Origin: Nakamurella aerolata
GTDB lineage: Bacteria > Actinomycetota > Actinomycetes > Mycobacteriales > Nakamurellaceae
Assembly (NCBI RefSeq): GCF_013002705.1
Contig: NZ_JABEND010000006.1
Span: 124,001-188,000, forward strand
Direction: 5' to 3'
DNA: 64,000 nucleotides
The notes under the pieces were generated by a model, which ran no database searches, was not told the origin of the DNA, and saw only the letters and a program-made list of their open reading frames with translations. The stretch's first letter is position 1. Each line of letters begins with the position of its first letter. The position numbers and the translations under genes are program-made. Positions 27,193 through 35,974 of the stretch are shown here, one piece after another.

Positions 27193-27211
27193 AAAGGGTT
27201 GCCTTACCAAA
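27193..27211 (-). promoter_or_regulatory. DtxR/IdeR-like iron box upstream of the siderophore transport operon
   Basis: The minus strand reads TTTGGTAAGGCAACCCTTT, matching the DtxR/IdeR consensus TTAGGTTAGGCTAACCTAA at 13 of 19 positions by eye. It lies about 150 bases before the binding-protein ATG. The rest of 27047-27502, between this operon and the AraC gene, holds no convincing gene; the AraC frame is open upstream of its chosen start but lacks a ribosome site. Confidence 0.6.
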
Positions 27212-27502
27212 CTTCTTGCCCCGATTTTTCGGCTTCGCGGGTGCGCTTCGGCCGGTCACCAGTCGGCTGTGTCACCGGTCACGGCAGCTGGTCGTTGGAC
27301 GTTGAGTTGCGAGCTGAGAGTTCGGGTTGGGGTTCGGGGCGGGGTCGGGTGGTCGGAGTGGGGAATTGGCGCGCGGCTACCGCGCCGGCCGCTCGCGCAG
27401 GGGCGGGTGCGCGAACCGTCTACCGGGTGCGCAATGGGTACCGCTCGTTGGGCGAACGGGACTTATCGTTCCGGCGATCCCGCACCTTCGGAGTACGACG
27501 AC

Positions 27503-28516
27503 ATGGATGAACCGCTTGACGGCTCGGCAGCAGAACCGTCGCAGCCTCAGGCTGCCCACCGCCCGGTCCAGCCGCCGCGGGTGTTCGACGCGCTGATCGA
27601 CACCCACGATATTGATCTTTCCCGTGACAGCACCACCAAAGCCTATGCCCCGCACGATCTTCGGCCGTTCGGCTCGGTGGAGGGTTTCCGGTTCCGGCAC
27701 GCCGTGCAGGACGCCGGCGCGTTCGCGTGGGATCGCATTTCCTACGGCTCCATCGTCGATGTGCAGCCGTTCGGGCCATTGACCCAGTGCTACTGCCTGG
27801 TCCAGCCGGACGCCGGTCACGTGACGGTGACCATTCGCGGCCGGGACGTTGTGGTGGGACCGGGACAGAGCGCGATGATCGACGCCGCGGAAGAGTTCAC
27901 CATGCGCTGGCACGCCGGCGCGGTGTCGACCAACCTGCGGGTTCCGGTGGAATCGCTGCACTCCATGCTGCCGGACGTCAATCTCGGTGCCCAGCCGGTC
28001 TTTCCGCTGCAATTGCTCAGCGCCGGTTGGCCGGCTCGGCTGTGGCAACTGGCCAACCGCCGGCTGCGAACGCTGAGCGCGACGCTCCCGCAGCACAGCC
28101 TGACGGCCCAGGATGCCAAGGAGTTCCTACTCACCTCGCTGCTGGCGACCCACGCGCCGGTGGCCGTCGAAGCGAACCGGCGGCAGGGTTGGGGTCCGGT
28201 CACCGTTCGCCGCGCGGAGCGGTACATCAGCGATCACCTCGACCAACCGATGCGGGTTCCCGAGATTGCCGCCGCCGCAGGCTGTTCGGTGCGGACGTTG
28301 CAAGCAGCGTTCCGCTCCACCCACAACCTCACAGTGGTGACGTACGTGCGCAGGAGAAGGCTGGAGCACGCCAGAATGCAGTTGGTGCACGGCGAACCCG
28401 GGCTGCTCACCGTCACCGAAGTGGCCTACCGCTGGGGTTTCAGCAACCCAGGCCGGTTCGCCGCCGCCTATCGCGAGATGTTCGGTCGGTCGCCGTCGGA
28501 CGACCTCGCCTGCTGA
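27503..28516 (+). CDS. AraC-family transcriptional regulator
   Basis: One-component regulator. The N-terminal 200 residues form an AraC-binding-like domain (cupin pattern VTVTIRGRDVVVGPGQSAMI). The C-terminal pair of helix-turn-helix units runs from residue 230 to the end (MRVPEIAAAAGCSVRTLQAA and VTEVAYRWGFSNPGRFAAAY). ATG 27503 with CGGAG upstream is preferred over the long frame starting at 27185. It is divergent from the siderophore operon, and AraC regulators often sense siderophores, so control of that operon is plausible but inferred. Confidence 0.88.
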   Translation: MDEPLDGSAAEPSQPQAAHRPVQPPRVFDALIDTHDIDLSRDSTTKAYAPHDLRPFGSVEGFRFRHAVQDAGAFAWDRISYGSIVDVQPFGPLTQCYCLVQPDAGHVTVTIRGRDVVVGPGQSAMIDAAEEFTMRWHAGAVSTNLRVPVESLHSMLPDVNLGAQPVFPLQLLSAGWPARLWQLANRRLRTLSATLPQHSLTAQDAKEFLLTSLLATHAPVAVEANRRQGWGPVTVRRAERYISDHLDQPMRVPEIAAAAGCSVRTLQAAFRSTHNLTVVTYVRRRRLEHARMQLVHGEPGLLTVTEVAYRWGFSNPGRFAAAYREMFGRSPSDDLAC

Positions 28517-28585
28517 GCTGCCTCGGGTGCTGGGCATCGGTTCCGCTGCTGTTCCAACGCTTCTTGAGCTGCCAGTCCCGAAGGA

Positions 28586-28623
28586 CCAAGCCGGCGGGTG
28601 TGGTCGGTCACCCGCCGGCTTGG
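28586..28623. terminator. 15-bp perfect hairpin after the AraC gene
   Basis: CCAAGCCGGCGGGTG (28586-28600) and its exact complement CACCCGCCGGCTTGG (28609-28623) flank an 8-base loop. It lies between the convergent AraC and EAL genes and has no strong T-run. It probably terminates transcription from both sides. Confidence 0.8.
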
Positions 28624-28699
28624 CGTCGTGGGTTCGAGCGTCGCGGCCGGCATCGGAGTGGTTGCCACCGGAGCGGTCCACGCGGCTCCCTACGCCGGG

Positions 28700-29488
28700 T
28701 CAGCCGGGTAGGTCGGAGAAGGTGTCGGTCGGCCGTCCCAGCCAGAGTCCCTGTCCCGCAGTCCATCCGTGCTGCAGTACGCAACGTAGTTGTTGTTCGG
28801 TGGCGATGCCCTCGGCGATCGCCAGGACCTGGTTGTCGGCACACCAGCGCGCGTAGGCGCGCAGCAGACCGGCGGCCCTGCGTCCGGGTTCACCACCGGC
28901 ACGGATGCTGGCGCACATGCTGTTCACCACGGCTCTGTCGAGTTTCAACCCGTGCACCGGCAGTCGGTACAGCAGTTCCGTGCGATCGAAACCGGCGCCG
29001 ACGTCGTCGACGATCAGCCGTACCCCGGCATCCGCAAGATGCTCGAACCCGGCGTACCACCAGGGCGCTCGACCGGCCGGGTCGACCCGCTCGGTGAGTT
29101 CGACCCAGACCGCCGAGGTGGGAACCTGATGGACGGCAAGAGCCTCCAGCAGGTGCCGGTGCCAATGCCGCACCCCGGTGACGTCGGGATCGATGTTCAG
29201 GCACACCGGCGCGGACGGTTGGCCGCGCCGGCCGACCGTATCCGCCACTAGCCGCACCATTCCGCAGAGAAGCTGTTGCCCCAGGCCGGTTTCGCCGAAG
29301 ACCGGAACGAAAATGTCCGGCCGGAGCGGACCACGCACCGGATGACGCCAGCGCGCCAGCGCCTCGATGGCGAGCAGTGGGTGTCCTGGCCGGTCCAACC
29401 GCCGGATGGGTTGGTAGGCCGCGGTCAGCAGACCACCCGCGAGCGGCAGGCCAGCGGACGGTTTCAGGCTGTTGGCCGGTAGCAACAT
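28700..29488 (-). CDS. EAL-domain protein (EAL copy 2)
   Basis: Stand-alone EAL domain of 262 residues, closely related to the copies at 15910-17001 and 29622-30499. Residues for c-di-GMP hydrolysis are all visible: IEALARWRHP, CLNIDPD, VELTERVD, LIVDDVGAG, GLKLDRA, IAEGI and GQGLWLGRP. ATG 29488 has a near-perfect AAGGAGG ribosome site. No sensory or membrane domain is present, so activity would depend on expression or a partner. It lies 133 bases downstream of copy 3 on the same strand and may be co-transcribed. Confidence 0.88.
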   Translation of the reverse strand: MLLPANSLKPSAGLPLAGGLLTAAYQPIRRLDRPGHPLLAIEALARWRHPVRGPLRPDIFVPVFGETGLGQQLLCGMVRLVADTVGRRGQPSAPVCLNIDPDVTGVRHWHRHLLEALAVHQVPTSAVWVELTERVDPAGRAPWWYAGFEHLADAGVRLIVDDVGAGFDRTELLYRLPVHGLKLDRAVVNSMCASIRAGGEPGRRAAGLLRAYARWCADNQVLAIAEGIATEQQLRCVLQHGWTAGQGLWLGRPTDTFSDLPG

Positions 29489-29621
29489 CTCGCGCCTCCT
29501 TCGTCCTCGCGCAGACGGATCGCAGCCGGATCGATGAGTTCGCCTACCTACGCCAAGGGTAGGAGCCGATCGGCCGAGCGCCAGACGGATTGCGCAGCGC
29601 CCAGACAGAACACGCACCCGA

Positions 29622-30499
29622 TCAGTGCGGCGCTCGAGCCAGGCCATCCACTCCCGTTGCGCAGCGGGTGCCGGCGCTCGGGGTTGCCCGGAGAGTCGCC
29701 AACCTGTCCGTCGGTCTGCCGAGCCAATACCCTTGCCCGGTCAGCCATCCGGCGTCGACCGCGGTGCTCGCATGGTGCGCGCTCGAGATGCCCTCGGCGA
29801 CGGTGGCGATGTCGTTGCTGCTGCACCAGTGCGCGATGCCCTCCAGGAATCGCTTCGCCGCCGCGGCCCGTCGCCTGTCCAGCAGCGAGAGCCGGCACAC
29901 TTGATCCAGAATCGATCGATCGAGCTTGACGGTGGCGATGGGCAAGCGCATCAGCAGCTCGGTGCGGTCGATGCCGTGGCCAACATCGTCGAGCGCCAGC
30001 CGCACCCCGGCGGCGGCGAGTTCGTCGAAGGCGGCGTACCACCAGGCCGGTCGTCCGGCTGGGTCGATCCGCTCGGTCAGCTCAAGGGTGACGGCCGTCG
30101 GCGGAAGATCCTCCACCGCAAGAAGTTCCAGAAAGTCCCTGTGCCACTGTCGGTGCTGGGTGACCTCGCCGTCGATGTTGACGGCCACCGGCACTCCGAT
30201 GCCACCGAGCTCCTTGACCTGGCACGCGACCAGGTGCACCACACCGGTGAACAATCGAGCCGCCTGGCCGTTCCGGCCGAACTGCTGAACAAACACATCG
30301 GGGCTGACAACCCCGCGGAGCGGATGGCGCCAGCGGGCCAGCGGGCCAGCGCCTCGACCGCCACCAGCGTCCTGGCCGGACGCCGCAGGTGCCGGATCGG
30401 CTGGAAGGCCAGTGAGAGAATCCCTCCCCCCAGCGTGTATCCCCGCTTTTCCGTTGCGGCAGTTGGCGTTTCGAGCGTCATCGTTGCTGTGTCGAGCAT
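29622..30499 (-). pseudogene. EAL-domain gene broken by an 8-bp tandem duplication (EAL copy 3)
   Basis: The start (ATG 30499, CAGGAGG ribosome site) reads through QPIRHLRRPARTLVAVEALARW and then shifts frame. The rest of an EAL domain continues in another frame (RHPLRGVVSPDVFV, VNIDGEV, LELTERID, LALDDVGHG, TVKLDRS, VAEGIS, GQGYWLGRP). The cause is visible: on the plus strand CCAGCGGG is tandemly doubled at 30330-30345, followed by CCAGCG. Removing one unit restores the reading VEALARWRHPLRG, exactly as in the paralogues, and makes the gene 290 codons. All catalytic motifs are otherwise intact, so the lesion is recent, reversible by slippage, or an assembly error. Confidence 0.85.
30330..30351 (+). 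repeat. 8-bp slippage repeat inside EAL copy 3
   Basis: CCAGCGGG occurs twice in tandem (30330-30337, 30338-30345), followed by a partial third unit CCAGCG (30346-30351). Gain or loss of one unit switches the reading frame of the EAL gene directly after the EAL motif. Confidence 0.9.
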
Positions 30500-30614
30500 C
30501 GCTGGCCTCCTGTCCGGTGCGCAGCACTCTTCGGCCACTTGACACAGCTCAACGGTAGGCCGGTACCGGGCCACGCAAAGGACAGAAAGCGCAGCCCGCA
30601 GACAGTTGCCGCAG

Positions 30615-31352
30615 CTACCTGGCCGTGACGGCCAGTTGCCAGGGTGACGTCGGGGTGGCGCGGGTGAGGTCGACGCGGAACTCACCCGTCAACGCGTCCG
30701 CCAGCTCGGCCGCGCTGCCCGGCGCCGCGGACCGTTGGCACAGCGCCCCGGCGACCAGCCCGCGGGTGTGCTTGGCGTGGTGAGTCGCACCGGGCACCGT
30801 GACCTGCACCCAGCCATCGGCCCGGGGCGGCCGCCACATCGCTGCGTAACCGGCAGAGCGGCAGTCGACCACCAACCCGTTGCCGGCCAACGTATTCAGC
30901 GGCTCGGTCAGGGCGGCGCGCCAGACGGCCGTCAGTGCGCCCAGCCCAGGTAGGCGAGCGCCGATCGCGAGTCGATGGTCGGGGATGCGGTCGGCCGGAC
31001 GCAGCGCCCCGAACAGCGCCGAGCTGATCAGCAGTCGGCGCGCGGCCCTGCGCTTGCCGGCAGCGTCAAGATCGGCAAGGCCGAGCGCGGCGTACAGCAC
31101 CCCGGAGAAGACCCGGTCGGCCCTGGCGGCCGGGCGGGTGCGCAGGGCGCGGTTGCCGGCAACGTCTTCGGCGAGTCCGGGGGCAACTCCGAAGAGCTGC
31201 AACGCATTCGGCGCTCCGGCCGCGGCGACGGTCGCGTCCAGCACCCGCTGTCGGGTGGGGGTGAGCTCAGGCAGCGACAGCTCGGTCAGCTCGAGCGGGC
31301 GACCGCGCCGGATCGCTTTCTTGCCCTCCGACGGCGGCAGCAGGATCAGCAC
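30615..31352 (-). CDS. yaaA: YaaA-family peroxide stress protein
   Basis: UPF0246/DUF328 protein. In E. coli, YaaA lowers intracellular free iron during hydrogen-peroxide stress and binds DNA. The family start motif LILLPPSEGK follows the chosen GTG 31352. FSGVLYAALGL, LLISSALFGALRPADRIPDHRL and LAGNGLVVDCRSAGY are also typical. Length 245 matches the family (about 250). The frame is open to 31400 but those residues are outside the conserved protein. Confidence 0.9.
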   Translation of the reverse strand: MLILLPPSEGKKAIRRGRPLELTELSLPELTPTRQRVLDATVAAAGAPNALQLFGVAPGLAEDVAGNRALRTRPAARADRVFSGVLYAALGLADLDAAGKRRAARRLLISSALFGALRPADRIPDHRLAIGARLPGLGALTAVWRAALTEPLNTLAGNGLVVDCRSAGYAAMWRPPRADGWVQVTVPGATHHAKHTRGLVAGALCQRSAAPGSAAELADALTGEFRVDLTRATPTSPWQLAVTAR

Positions 31353-31410
31353 GCAGCGTGACGCTACCGGCCGGCCGGGATGCGGCCGGCCGGTGGACAC
31401 GCCGTCCGGC

Positions 31411-31704
31411 TCAGGCCAGCGCGAAGGTCAGGCAGTCGGCGCGGTCGGCGCCCGGTCCTACCTCGACATTGCTGGCGCTGCACTCCAGGTGGCTGTTGTG
31501 CACGCAGTCGCTGCGGTGGCACGCGCCGACCATGGCCGAGGCCTGGCCGTTCACGCCGCCCTTGTCGGCCGTGTCGACGTAGGTGCCGCAGGCCGACGAA
31601 GCGCCGGTGACGGTGATGGCGCCGGCGTGGCAATCGTGATCGTGGTTGTACGAACATCCTTCGACGCTGCAGGCGCTGACGAGCGGAAGGCTGAGTGTGG
31701 ACAT
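31411..31704 (-). CDS. DUF1540 domain protein, two Cys-rich units
   Basis: Small protein (97 residues) with eight Cys and several His. Two copies of the DUF1540 pattern are visible: CSVEGCSYNHDHDCHAGAI and CHRSDCVHNSHLECSASNV, which probably bind zinc or another metal. ATG 31704 has an AAGGAAG ribosome site. No signal peptide. The role is unknown; in other bacteria such small proteins are abundant and stress-linked. Confidence 0.88.
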   Translation of the reverse strand: MSTLSLPLVSACSVEGCSYNHDHDCHAGAITVTGASSACGTYVDTADKGGVNGQASAMVGACHRSDCVHNSHLECSASNVEVGPGADRADCLTFALA

Positions 31705-31928
31705 CTGGGTCTTCCTTGGTCTGGTCCGCCGAGGCGAGAATGGCTCCCGCATCCCGAGGATGACATGGGTCACACCTGTTGACTAGCCAGCGAAGGCTTG
31801 CCTCAGCGCGGTGCGGATCAGTGCAGTGCGAATCAGTGCGGGCTGATCAGTGCGGTGTGGATCACGATTCGTCTTGTGGCAGTGCGGCTGGGGCAACGGC
31901 GCATCGATCCGACGGGTAAGGATGAGGC

Positions 31929-32951
31929 ATGCGCGCGTTGCTGTACCGGGAGTTCTCTGGGCCGATCACCGTTGCCGAGGTAGCTGAACCGGCGGCCGAG
32001 CCCGGCACCGCCGTGGTGCGGGTGGCGGCGTCCGGCATCTGCCGCAGTGACTGGCATGCCTGGTCCGGGCACGACGATTCGGTGCCGCTGCCTCAGGTAC
32101 CCGGCCACGAGTTCGCCGGCACCGTTGCGGCGGCCGGGCCCGGCGTCGATCCCGGCTGGATCGGCCGCCGGGTGACGGCGCCGTTCGTCAACGGCTGCGG
32201 GCGGTGTGACTGGTGCCGCGCCGGGCAGGCGCAGGTCTGCCCTTTCCAAACGCAGCCGGGCTTCACACACCGCGGTTCGCACGCCGAGCTGGTCGCGGTG
32301 CGGGCCGCCGACACCAACCTGGTGGCACTGCCGGACGAGGTGTCCGATCGAGCCGCCGCCGCGCTGGGTTGCCGGTTTGCCACCGCTTTTCGCGCCTTGA
32401 CGGCGCACGCTCAGCTCGCCGCCGGGCAGTGGGTTGTCGTCTACGGCGCGGGCGGCGTCGGGCTGAGCGCGGTGATGATCGGCGCGGCGCTGGGCGCGCA
32501 GGTGGCGGTGGTGGATCGCTCGGCGGCGGCGCTGCAGCTGGCGGGCCGGCTGGGCGCCGCTGCGGTGGTTCCCGCCGGGGCGGACGCCACCGCGATGGTG
32601 CTGGACGTCACCGGTGGTGGCGCGCACGTGTCGGTGGACGCGGTCGGTTCACCGGACACCGCACGCGATGCGGTGTTCTCGTTGCGGCGGCGCGGCCGGC
32701 ACGTGCAGGTGGGGCTGTTCGCCGACCAGCTGCCGGTGTTGCCGATGGATCGGGTGATCGCTTGGGAGCTCAGCGTTTTCGGCTCGCACGGGATGGCGGC
32801 GGCGGACTATCCGGCGCTGCTGGAGCTGGTGCGCAGCCGGACGCTGCGGCCGGACGCGCTGCTGGGCGAGCCGGTGGATCTGGCTGACGCGGCGCCGTTG
32901 ATCGTGAACGGGACGCCGGCCGGGATCACCGTCCTCGACCCGAACCGCTGA
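31929..32951 (+). CDS. zinc-dependent alcohol dehydrogenase family protein
   Basis: Medium-chain dehydrogenase (MDR), NAD(P)-dependent. The catalytic zinc ligands are the Cys in SGICRSDWHAW and the His-Glu in VPGHEFAG. The structural zinc loop has four Cys (CGRCDWCRAGQAQVC). The Rossmann motif is VYGAGGVGLSAV. Length 340 is standard. ATG 31929 has AAGGATGAGG upstream. Upstream (about 31800-31890) lie repeated ATCAGTGC/CAGTGCGG words. The substrate is not known. Confidence 0.93.
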   Translation: MRALLYREFSGPITVAEVAEPAAEPGTAVVRVAASGICRSDWHAWSGHDDSVPLPQVPGHEFAGTVAAAGPGVDPGWIGRRVTAPFVNGCGRCDWCRAGQAQVCPFQTQPGFTHRGSHAELVAVRAADTNLVALPDEVSDRAAAALGCRFATAFRALTAHAQLAAGQWVVVYGAGGVGLSAVMIGAALGAQVAVVDRSAAALQLAGRLGAAAVVPAGADATAMVLDVTGGGAHVSVDAVGSPDTARDAVFSLRRRGRHVQVGLFADQLPVLPMDRVIAWELSVFGSHGMAAADYPALLELVRSRTLRPDALLGEPVDLADAAPLIVNGTPAGITVLDPNR

Positions 32952-33073
32952 CGACCCGACCCCGCTGGCCAGCCGACGCGGTGACGTGGTGACGTGGTGA
33001 CGAGCCGACGCGTGAACCGACCGGCGTCCGGCCGATTGCTGCCGATCGGCGCCCGCGGCACCGATCTGGTCAC

Positions 33074-33116
33074 CGGCTCGGCTGGTCAACGGCTCGGCTG
33101 GTCAACGGCTGGTCAA
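33074..33116 (+). repeat. 16-bp tandem repeat, about 2.7 copies
   Basis: CGGCTCGGCTGGTCAA at 33074-33089 and 33090-33105, then CGGCTGGTCAA at 33106-33116. It sits immediately beyond the stop of the DJ-1/hydrolase gene, in the gap with the convergent alcohol dehydrogenase. Confidence 0.8.
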
Positions 33117-33119
33117 CGG

Positions 33120-34910
33120 TTAGCTGGTGAATGGTTCGGCATCCTCGTGCAATGCGTTGTGCAGGAAGTCGATCGCCACCGTCCTGGCGAGATTGGCGGC
33201 CTTGGTGTCGCGGAGACTGTCCAGCAACAGGAAGTCGTGCACCATGCCGGCCACCCGCAGCGAGGTGACGGGCACTCCGGCTTCCCGCAGCTTGTTGGCG
33301 TACTGCTCGCCCTCGTCGCGGAGCACATCGGCCTCGTCGGTGATCACCAGCGTCGGCGGCAGGCCCTTCAGCTCGTCCAGCGGGGTCTGCAGCGGCGAGG
33401 CGTACTTCTCGCGGCGCTGTGCCGGATCACCGGTGTAGGCATCCCAGAACCATTGCATGCCTTCACGAGTGAGGTAGTAGCTGTCGGCGAACTGCAGGTA
33501 CGACGGGGTGTCGAAGTCGGCATTGGTGACCGGGTAGAGCAGCGCCTGCGCTTTCAGCTGCAGGCCGCCCCTGTCCTTGTTCATCTGGCTGAACACCGCA
33601 GACATGGCGCCGCCCACCGATTCGCCGGTGACGGCGACGCGGGAAGTGTCCATGCCGTGCTCGGCACCGTTCTCGGCGATCCATTGCCCGACGGCGTAGT
33701 TCTGTTCGACCTGGGTGGGGTACTTCTTCTCCGGTGCGCGGTCGTAGACACCGAAGACGCCGACCGCGTCCGCCCCGACGGTGAGCTCGCGGAACAGCCT
33801 GTCGTGAGTCTTGTCGTCGCCGAAAACCCAACCGGCGCCGTGGATGTAGACCAGCACCGGCAGTGGTCCTGTTGCCCCCTTGGGCAGGATGATCCTGGTT
33901 CGGACGGTGCCCCACTCGCCCGCGTCGACGTCCACCCACTCCTCGTCGACCTCCGGGCGCGGTACTCCTTCTCCGGATTGCAGATCGGACAGGATCTTGC
34001 GGCCCTGCTCCGGGGGCACTTCGTAGATGCGCGGGTGGGGCGCGGTGTCTTCGGCGAGCTGCTTGGCCTCGGGCTCGAGGACGGGCGTGACGGGCGGGGG
34101 AAGTTCGGGCATGGTGTTCCCTTTCGAAGCGGTCCGTTGTGAAGCGTCGCGCGGGGGATTCTGCTTGGTTGCCAGCAGGTTTGCGGTTCCGTCGGCGCCG
34201 GAGCGCCGTGCTTCGGCCTGCAATTCGGCAATCAGCTGCTCGGCCAGTCGCTCGGACGACTGCGGGTTCTGGCCGGTGTACAGGTTGCCGTCCACCACCA
34301 TGTGCGGCCGCAGCGGGAAGCCCTTCGAGTACTCGGCGCCTTGCTCCTTGAGGCGATCCTCCAGCAGCCATGTGGCCTTCCAGGCAAAGAGATTCAGCCG
34401 CTCCTCGCGGTTGGACAGGCCCGTCATCCTGCGCCCGGCAAACGCCCACGAGCCGTCCGGCTTGGTGGCGGCGAAGGCGGCTGCCGGGGCGTGGCACAGC
34501 AGCGCAAGCGGTCGTCCGGACGCCAACCGCTCGGTGAGCAGAGCGCCGGATGTCTTGTCAACGGCGAGATCTTCCATCGGGCCGTGGCCGCCGGAGTAGA
34601 AGACCAGGTCGAAGTCGTCCGGGTTCATGTCGGACAGATCGGCTGGATGGTCGAGCACCGGTTGCAGTCGCTCGACCTCGGCGGCAATCTTGCGAGTCTT
34701 GGGCGGCAGCCCGCCGGAGATGCCGAGACTGAGCTTGTCGATCACCGGGACCTTGCCGCCGGGCGTCGCCACCGTCACCTCGAATCCGGCTTCGGTGAAC
34801 AGTCGGTACGGCACCACGAACTCTTCAGCCCAGACACCGGTGGGATGTTCGCTGCCGTCTTTCAGCGTCCAGTGCCGCGCGGCGGAAAGAACCATCAAGA
34901 CCGACGTCAT
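33120..34910 (-). CDS. DJ-1/PfpI-type protein fused to an alpha/beta hydrolase
   Basis: One continuous frame of 596 residues joins two enzymes. Residues 1-245 are a DJ-1/PfpI class I glutamine-amidotransferase-like domain (Hsp31-type glyoxalase/deglycase), with the nucleophile elbow ALLCHAPAAA and VFYSGGHGPMEDL. Residues 290-596 are an HSL-like alpha/beta hydrolase, with oxyanion loop YIHGAGWVFGD, nucleophile GESVGG, Asp in TDEADVLRDEG and His in GMVHDF. ATG 34910 has AAGGAG. Between the domains is an internal ATG (34112, residue 267) with AAAGGGA upstream, so the hydrolase may also be made alone; the fusion could come from loss of a stop. A TetR regulator is divergent. Confidence 0.88.
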   Translation of the reverse strand: MTSVLMVLSAARHWTLKDGSEHPTGVWAEEFVVPYRLFTEAGFEVTVATPGGKVPVIDKLSLGISGGLPPKTRKIAAEVERLQPVLDHPADLSDMNPDDFDLVFYSGGHGPMEDLAVDKTSGALLTERLASGRPLALLCHAPAAAFAATKPDGSWAFAGRRMTGLSNREERLNLFAWKATWLLEDRLKEQGAEYSKGFPLRPHMVVDGNLYTGQNPQSSERLAEQLIAELQAEARRSGADGTANLLATKQNPPRDASQRTASKGNTMPELPPPVTPVLEPEAKQLAEDTAPHPRIYEVPPEQGRKILSDLQSGEGVPRPEVDEEWVDVDAGEWGTVRTRIILPKGATGPLPVLVYIHGAGWVFGDDKTHDRLFRELTVGADAVGVFGVYDRAPEKKYPTQVEQNYAVGQWIAENGAEHGMDTSRVAVTGESVGGAMSAVFSQMNKDRGGLQLKAQALLYPVTNADFDTPSYLQFADSYYLTREGMQWFWDAYTGDPAQRREKYASPLQTPLDELKGLPPTLVITDEADVLRDEGEQYANKLREAGVPVTSLRVAGMVHDFLLLDSLRDTKAANLARTVAIDFLHNALHEDAEPFTS

Positions 34911-34961
34911 CGAGAACTCCTTCGATTCGCGCCGGCTGGCGCGGCAGACTGAGATCACGGA

Positions 34962-34982
34962 CATGTTTACACCGCTTACATG
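34962..34982. promoter_or_regulatory. possible TetR operator in the hydrolase/TetR intergenic region
   Basis: CATGTTTACACCGCTTACATG has outer arms CATGT/ACATG, and on the minus strand a direct repeat TGTAA-N4-TGTAA. It lies about 50 bases upstream of the hydrolase ATG and 190 bases before the divergent TetR. Placement and symmetry fit a regulator site; this is inference. Confidence 0.45.
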
Positions 34983-35103
34983 AGCCTACTCAGGCTGCTC
35001 GGTAAGGTCAACGGGAGAAACCCGACGCCAAGGACAAGCGCCGCGGCACGGCAACCGGCGGGCCCAGCGCCGGCATTGCCTGCCCGCGCGGCGCGCCCTC
35101 GAC

Positions 35104-35133
35104 GCCGATTGATGCCGATTGATGCCGATTGAT
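35104..35133 (+). repeat. 10-bp tandem repeat, three copies, upstream of tetR
   Basis: GCCGATTGAT repeated exactly three times at 35104-35133, one helical turn per unit, 38 bases before the TetR start. A near copy (GCTGACT) follows. Confidence 0.85.
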
Positions 35134-35170
35134 GCTGACTGAAGTTGCTTGCACGAAAGGGCTGGTGCCG

Positions 35171-35779
35171 ATGTCGTCAGCCACCCCCGTCGGCTATCAC
35201 CATGGCGACCTGCCGGCCGCACTGGTCCGCGCGGCGCTTGAGCTGCTCGCCGAAGACAGCAACGCCGAGCTGTCGCTGCGCGCGGTGGCCCGGCGCGCGG
35301 GCGTCTCCACCGCGGCACCGTATCGCCACTTCGCCGACCGGATGGCACTGTTGTCCGCGGTGGCGGCGGTCGGGTATCGGGAGCTGCTCACCGAGCTAGG
35401 CAAGCGCAACCCGAAACCCGTTGGCGTGCAGGATATTGCCGATCTTGCCGCGGCCTATGTCGAGTTTGCGGTGGCACAACCCGGCCTGTTCCGGGTGATG
35501 TTCGCCGAGGGCTGCGACCCGACCAGCCCCGAGCGGGTGGCCGCCGTGTCCGCGATCAACGAGTATCTGCGGGGCGGCGTTGCACGCAGTCTCGGGGTTA
35601 CCGAAGCCGCTGCGGCACAAGATGATCAGTCCGCCGCATTGGCGACCGGCCTGTGGGCCACCGCGCACGGACTGGCGTTCTTGTACCTGGACGGGAAGCT
35701 GTCAGCGGACTCGTCGGCCGCCAGGGATCGCCACGTCCGCACTGTGGTCTCGGCGCTGGCTTCCACCGAGTGGCGCTGA
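35171..35779 (+). CDS. TetR-family regulator next to the DJ-1/hydrolase gene
   Basis: DNA-binding repressor-type protein of 202 residues. The N-terminal helix-turn-helix is visible (LSLRAVARRAGVSTAAPYRH then FADRMALL). The C-terminal ligand domain is of the TetR_C_13-like class (FAVAQPGLFRVMF and GLWATAHGLAFLYLDGKL). ATG 35171 has an AAAGGG site upstream; an earlier in-frame TTG at 35129 is less likely. Being divergent from the hydrolase fusion, it most likely controls that gene. Confidence 0.9.
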   Translation: MSSATPVGYHHGDLPAALVRAALELLAEDSNAELSLRAVARRAGVSTAAPYRHFADRMALLSAVAAVGYRELLTELGKRNPKPVGVQDIADLAAAYVEFAVAQPGLFRVMFAEGCDPTSPERVAAVSAINEYLRGGVARSLGVTEAAAAQDDQSAALATGLWATAHGLAFLYLDGKLSADSSAARDRHVRTVVSALASTEWR

Positions 35780-35974
35780 GCCTCGTCTCGCCTCGTCTCG
35801 CCACCGGCCGCACCACGGTGTCAACCACGCACTCCAGGGTCCACTCCTGCAGGTTCGGGGTTGCTGCGCCGCAACGCCCGCCCGGAAGCCGTCGGCGCAA
35901 CAGTTGACACGCCTGTCGGACCGGTGTCAAGGTATTGACATGAATGTCTCGCGCGACGGTAGAGGTCTGGCGCT

